From the NCBI RefSeq assembly GCF_014839805.1, contig NC_051123.1, forward strand, positions 9,778,727 to 9,842,726: a stretch of 64,000 bases of DNA, read 5' to 3'. The number at the start of each line of letters is the position of its first letter. Positions within the stretch are counted from its first letter, which is position 1. The stretch is from Manduca sexta. Its lineage: Eukaryota; Arthropoda; Insecta; Lepidoptera; Sphingidae. Below are positions 49,501-55,500 of the stretch, one piece after another. Both the position numbers and the translations under genes were made by a program. The notes under the pieces are model-generated. The model was not told the DNA's origin, did not search any database, and was given only the letters and a program-made list of their open reading frames with translations.

Positions 49501-52500
49501 TTGTATTGCGGGCATTATTAAACGGACCGTATAGAAGTGCACATATGTTGTAGAACCTCTTATTTCTAACATAATTTAAAAATCAAAAACATAAATAAAT
49601 GTCTTATGTCAAGTTGTGGAAAACAAGTGCTTAATGAATAAAAACATTCTCTGAATTTATCCGTATTTTTCATTTCACGTATAGTATTTCATTATTTTTA
49701 CTACAACATATCTCTTTTACTTGCCTAATTCCCTTATTTATTAACGTTCATTTACCCTGTATGCTTTTGGTTGTTTATCTTAAAGAACCCTGTTAAAGGC
49801 ATAACAACCTGTGTAAAATACTCTTTATGCTCTATTTACGTGCCATAAACTGTTTAAACTGAGAGTATGTTTTTAAAAGAAACATAAAAGTTATGACACC
49901 GTTCCTTCAGTACATAGAGGTTATGTACAATTAAAAACGTAATGTTAATGTGTTAAACTCATTTGACAAATTTATTTGGCTTTTAAGTACGGATATATAC
50001 TTTAATACCTATTGCAATAAAGCATAAAATGTAAACTTGTATGTTATTTTCATGGCATACTTAGGTCTTGTCTAAACAACACGAGCGATTTAATCTAAAT
50101 GGAATTTAATGCAATGGGAATAAAGCTGTTTTTATGTTTGCTTCGATAGGGTAGTATATTGCGTAGGTGCCACAACTGCTTTTCTTTGTCAGGTTCGACC
50201 CCCGGGTTGAGTAAATTGATCTAGTTTCTAGTCTTTAAGACAGTTGATAGTCGGAGTTTGGAATTGATTCCTCAAACGAAAGTTAGGAAAGTATTAATTT
50301 TAAGATCACGCTGTAGATTATTATTAAGGGGATTTTTCTCGAAAACCATATTCTTTGAGGGGTATCTTAACTCACACAAATAGGAACAGTCATTATGATT
50401 TTATCCTCAATGGGATAGGCAGAAGTGTAACAAGACATTCTCTTTTCAGCAAGTGTGTTCCGTCCCATGACGTGATAAGGGCGAGCCTATATCAATATCG
50501 GACTCAAATATGTACGTCGTATAAATTCTAAAACAGAAGAAATCATTGAATTGTGGTGAGAAATCTAAAAGTTATAAGCCATTGAAATTAGTTAGTAGGG
50601 GTGAGTGTCAAAAACCAGAAAAGGGACAAAATACTATATAATATTATTTATGTATGTTTGTTCGTTTGTATGTATGTATGTAAGTATGTATGTATGTGGG
50701 TATATTTATATGACGTATCTTTTATATTTTTAATTGATTTCAATCTTCTTTGTTCATGTTCTCTCCACTAACTTCTCTCGTTGTGTACATCTACCTCTTT
50801 AGTCTCTGCACCACCTAAAGGTTGACTGGTAGAGAATGCCTTCGGCATTAAGTCCGCCTTTATACTCTTTGTATATAAAGTGTAATAAATAAATAAAAAT
50901 AAATAAATAAAATACTTGCATGTGACGTCAGCGGGCATTACGATGCGTGCAAAAGTAAGAGACGAAGCGGTATTCCGTAGCCGTATTTGTAATTTGAATT
51001 ACTGTCTAATTTCTTATTGAATTTTAATGCTGTTTTCACGGAAGGAATATTTATTTTTTATACAAATTGCTGTTACATATAAAAAAAAATTGTACAAAAT
51101 CAACATAGTGAAATACCCTATCACAAAAGTAATATCTAATAACTCTGTGTCTTTTTAATATCATACCCTTATAGAGCAATGTGTTTCAAATATATGTATG
51201 AAAGCTAATGATAGTAATTAGTTGCCATGGCAACTAGTCGTTTACGCTAATGATGATTCTGCAGACGTTTAAAAGACCCAAAGGGTTTTCTAGTTGTCTT
51301 AATGTGTTCTATCATTAGTAAAACATCGAAGCCAATTTTATTTGTTCCGAGATTAGATATTCGCCTACGTTTGTATGAAGAGTTGGATGGGTCCCTTGTC
51401 TGATGTCAGGTGGCAAATATATTCACCCCGTTTATCCGGAAGGAATAGGCAGAGTTGTAATCGCTGTAACCACTTTTCGTCCTATGTATTTAGGCTCATG
51501 ATGTCATAGTGTTAGATGAATATATCAAAATTATTCAGAAGTAAAATAAAAAAATACTAAATGTAATGTTTGAATTTAAAATTGTGTCAGCAATAAATCA
51601 TCTTTCTTTACTTTATATAGCGTATAATATTATATACACTACATTAAGTTTGTTTTTTAGGATAAAATAACTGTTGCATAATAAATATTTCCGTGACAAA
51701 TTTTGTAAGAAAGTAAAAGAACTAGGCTTCAAGACACTGTGACCTAATTCTAGGTAGATCGGACCACCAACAGCTAAATTGTAAAATGTAGGTATTCAAA
51801 ACTTTGACTTTGCAGATGACCAACACCTCAGTTTTTTCCCGTGACCACGAAGGCTGCAAAGTCTTCGAAACGTCAGGAGAAAATTAAAATATAAAAACCG
51901 AATTATAGTTTAATTTTAATGTCTAACATTAGCGTAAATATAAGAAATCATTAAATAAAATAACTTTTAACCCAAAACTCTCTGGCATTAGTCGATGACA
52001 GCGGGGAGTGATAACGCGAGCTTAGCATCCTCACTTTACCCTAAGATACTATCTACTTGACGTGAAATCTTTCCAAGAGTTTCCGTACCCTTTTAATTTC
52101 GGTTGAATCTGAGAAAGGTTTCCTTCATTCATTAGTAAGTGAGATTCTTGTTCCCACGTTTCCATACGTTTAGGTCTTTATGTTGACTTGCCGAAATATT
52201 GGATTTTTCGTCTTATTTAGTATAAGTGAACGTTTTCCCGAACTACAATATGTATACAACTATCTTACATTATATTTATTTAATTTAGCTGATGGTTGGT
52301 TAATATTACGAAGACCGCAGATGGCCATCATAATAAAGTTATATCTACGTTTATTTATTTAATTAGAGTACACTTACATCATAATAATAATCTCTGATAT
52401 ATATGATACTCGAGTGGCACTTATCAACAACTAGAATAAATGGAAATAGATTAAAATTGTGATGATTATGATAAAATAAATTCTAACATACTTAAATATT

Positions 52501-55500
52501 GTGATTGAAAAAAAATGCCGCTATATTTTTGTTTTTTTTTTTTCCGTGGGAAGAATCACCACCGCTGTTGTTACCAACTCTGCATTATATATTGACCCAC
52601 TGTCGGGATTAGGTCTTCGTTACTGCTGAGAATGTTTAGTATTATTCCACCACGCTGGGCTAATGCGGGCTGGCTGACTGGCAATTTTACAAATTGTTAA
52701 AGGTAAACGCAGTAGCCACTGAACAGATTTAATTGAAATTAAAATTTCCGTCTGGAAATCTTTGAGGTATATATTCAGCAGTGGACTTTATATGGCTGAT
52801 GATATCTGTGATTAACTTATCAGCTTTATTCAGAAATGTACACAGTAGGCCTGTTAGTCATTGTCTTACCTGCAAAGTTATGAATAGGCCTGTTGGTCTT
52901 TGATCTTGACGCAGGCAGGCATGAAAAATAAAATGTAATAAAACTACAAACCTGGAATCCTTCAGCCTCCGACAGCAAGAAGTAGAAACAGCCGAACCAA
53001 TGCGCCAAGATCAGGAGGATGTGTATGAGGTTGATCACCCTCCAGAAGTTGGGATACACGGTCCTCGACTCCACTATGTAGTAGCAGCTCACAGCTCTGT
53101 ACACCTGGAATATGGCACTCAATTAGGCTGATAGTACGAAGTCCTTAATTTAGATACAGAAGCTCCAAAAGTTAATAATTTTAATATCTCCTTTCCACTG
53201 ATTAATCGACTTTTTTATTTAATACTAGATGCTGGTATATAGTGCTTTGTTGCCGCAGAAGGAATGATTGTTGTAAATTAATATTTTGTGATAACACGCG
53301 CGCAAAGGAGCCAGTTAATGTAATTTTACTAATTCTATTACGTTCCCGCAAGTGGAAGCAATATTTTGACTAAGTTTTTTTGCAATGATATCAAAAGTAT
53401 GGCAGCGTATTAAATATAAACAGAGAAATATTGATTTTTATATGAATGACATAACACATATTTATAGCGAATTACAGCATCTATTGAAAGGACATGAGGC
53501 AAAGGTAAACCGGATGGATTCGTGTTATATAGACTCTGTTACCGAGATCCTCATGTATTTATTCTTGTAGAGGTAGACAATTACAATAAGTGCATCAATG
53601 GTTTAAAAAAATATTTATCACGTAGGGAAATAAAGTAAGCACTAATGATACGTCAAAACGAGTCATAAGAATAGTTATTACTAAATTACTTTTAAATCAA
53701 TTATAACTACGGATATTTTATGGATAAAATTAAGCAAAAAAGTACAAGGTAAGAAACCAAAGAAGGTAGCTCGGTTGGCAGATAGGGGGTAATTAAAAAA
53801 ACAATGCGTTGCGATCCTCAACTGTAAGGACGACATGAACCCTAGCTAACCTAACCTACCAGCCTTTCACTACCTACCGAAGTGATGATACCCGAAGAAG
53901 AAAGGCAGAAAGAAACTCCGGGCTTAATTTTTTTGACAATTTTTTTTTGTCTTTTATATGTATCCAAATTGCTCTGTGTCGACTGATACTCGATGACTGA
54001 CTCAGATCATAGCATTGTAGACAAATCTTTGTGGATTTTTCAATGCTTATTATTTGATACTTGAAAAATAATATTGTTATAAACATGACAAATAAATAAA
54101 AAAGGTCAAAATACATTTGGTTTTTTCAAGCTATCAACGGCTCAAAGGTATAATCAAAGCACAAGCGACATGCGTCCTTAAACCTTTGTATTAGAGTATA
54201 AGGTGTCAAAGCGACCTTCGTCCAAACTAGTTCACAATAAAACCTAGGATTTGTCCCAAATGTAGAACTTTAGGCTTAATAGGAAAGGGGATACTACAGA
54301 ATGTTTTCTTATTCTTTTGCCGTATGTTTTGAAATTTCCTTTGTGATTGTTGCATTCTTTGAAGAAAATCCGTAATATTTTAAGCTAAAAATATAATCTT
54401 GAAGCATGTAGGAAACAATTATTGTATATAATAATAATTATATCATCCAAGTATTACATAATGTCCCATATGATACATGATGGGCACGGATCTTGTCTAA
54501 TGCTGAGAGGGACTAGGCCTGTACCACCACGCTGGTAAAATTATTGTATACCGGGAAATATAATTAATTATATAGCATTCTTAAAAGGATTTTTTTATTA
54601 TATAATTTTATAAAGATATGCTATTAGTATCTAAATTTATAAATAATATTGATGATCTAAAAGCTTTTAAAAGGGAACAACAAGGAGGAGCTAGCAAGGA
54701 TAGCGATTACTTGTCTTTTTTTTTTTGTCTGTTTATATATTTATTTTTACTTTGAATGACAAGACGAGCTTCCCGTTCATCTGATGGTAAGCGATACGAT
54801 CGCCCATAAACAGTAGAAATACCATCCAAAACCTTGAATTACAAAGTATTGTTTGGTATTCCACTGCCCTTGCTATCTTAAGACATGAGATGTTAAGTCA
54901 TATTATGTCTGTAGTTACACTGGCTACAATGCCCTTCAAACCGGAGACAGACAGGCGACAGAAATAGGAAATGCGGTGGTACCTACCCAGGCGGATTGTC
55001 ACATGTGACAGACCTACCACCAGTAGATAATGTAAAGGATGGCATATTTGAATAAAAATACCTGAACATGGATACTTTAATATAACTTGAATATAAGCAA
55101 CGACCAAAACTCTTAAACATCACAATTTAACCAATCGAAATCTCTATGATTCGTAAATTACGATTCAAATAACTGTAGGCTTATAGAAAAGGCTCGTCGA
55201 GAAAACACTTTCAGGAAAATAACGGTCGCCATTAAAACGATTTACAGTGGTTCGAATCCGGTTTCGGACAATTACTTGTTAGAGCCCATCGCTCGGCTTT
55301 AATAGATTGTTAATTGCTTAATTTAAAATAATTAATTATTTACAATAAGACTCATATTTGAATATTGAAGATTGTTTGAAGTTGAGCTTTAACGAGTTAC
55401 AATTTAGTCTTCAAATTGTTTAAATGTTGATATTTAAAAAAATATTAGCTATTGAACGCGACTTCGCTCGCATGAAGGAGTTTTCTGGGATATTTTTTTT

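Noticed and set aside
55240..55290. B-box-like GGTTCGAATCC
   Set aside because: No A box at the proper distance; probably a SINE remnant or chance.
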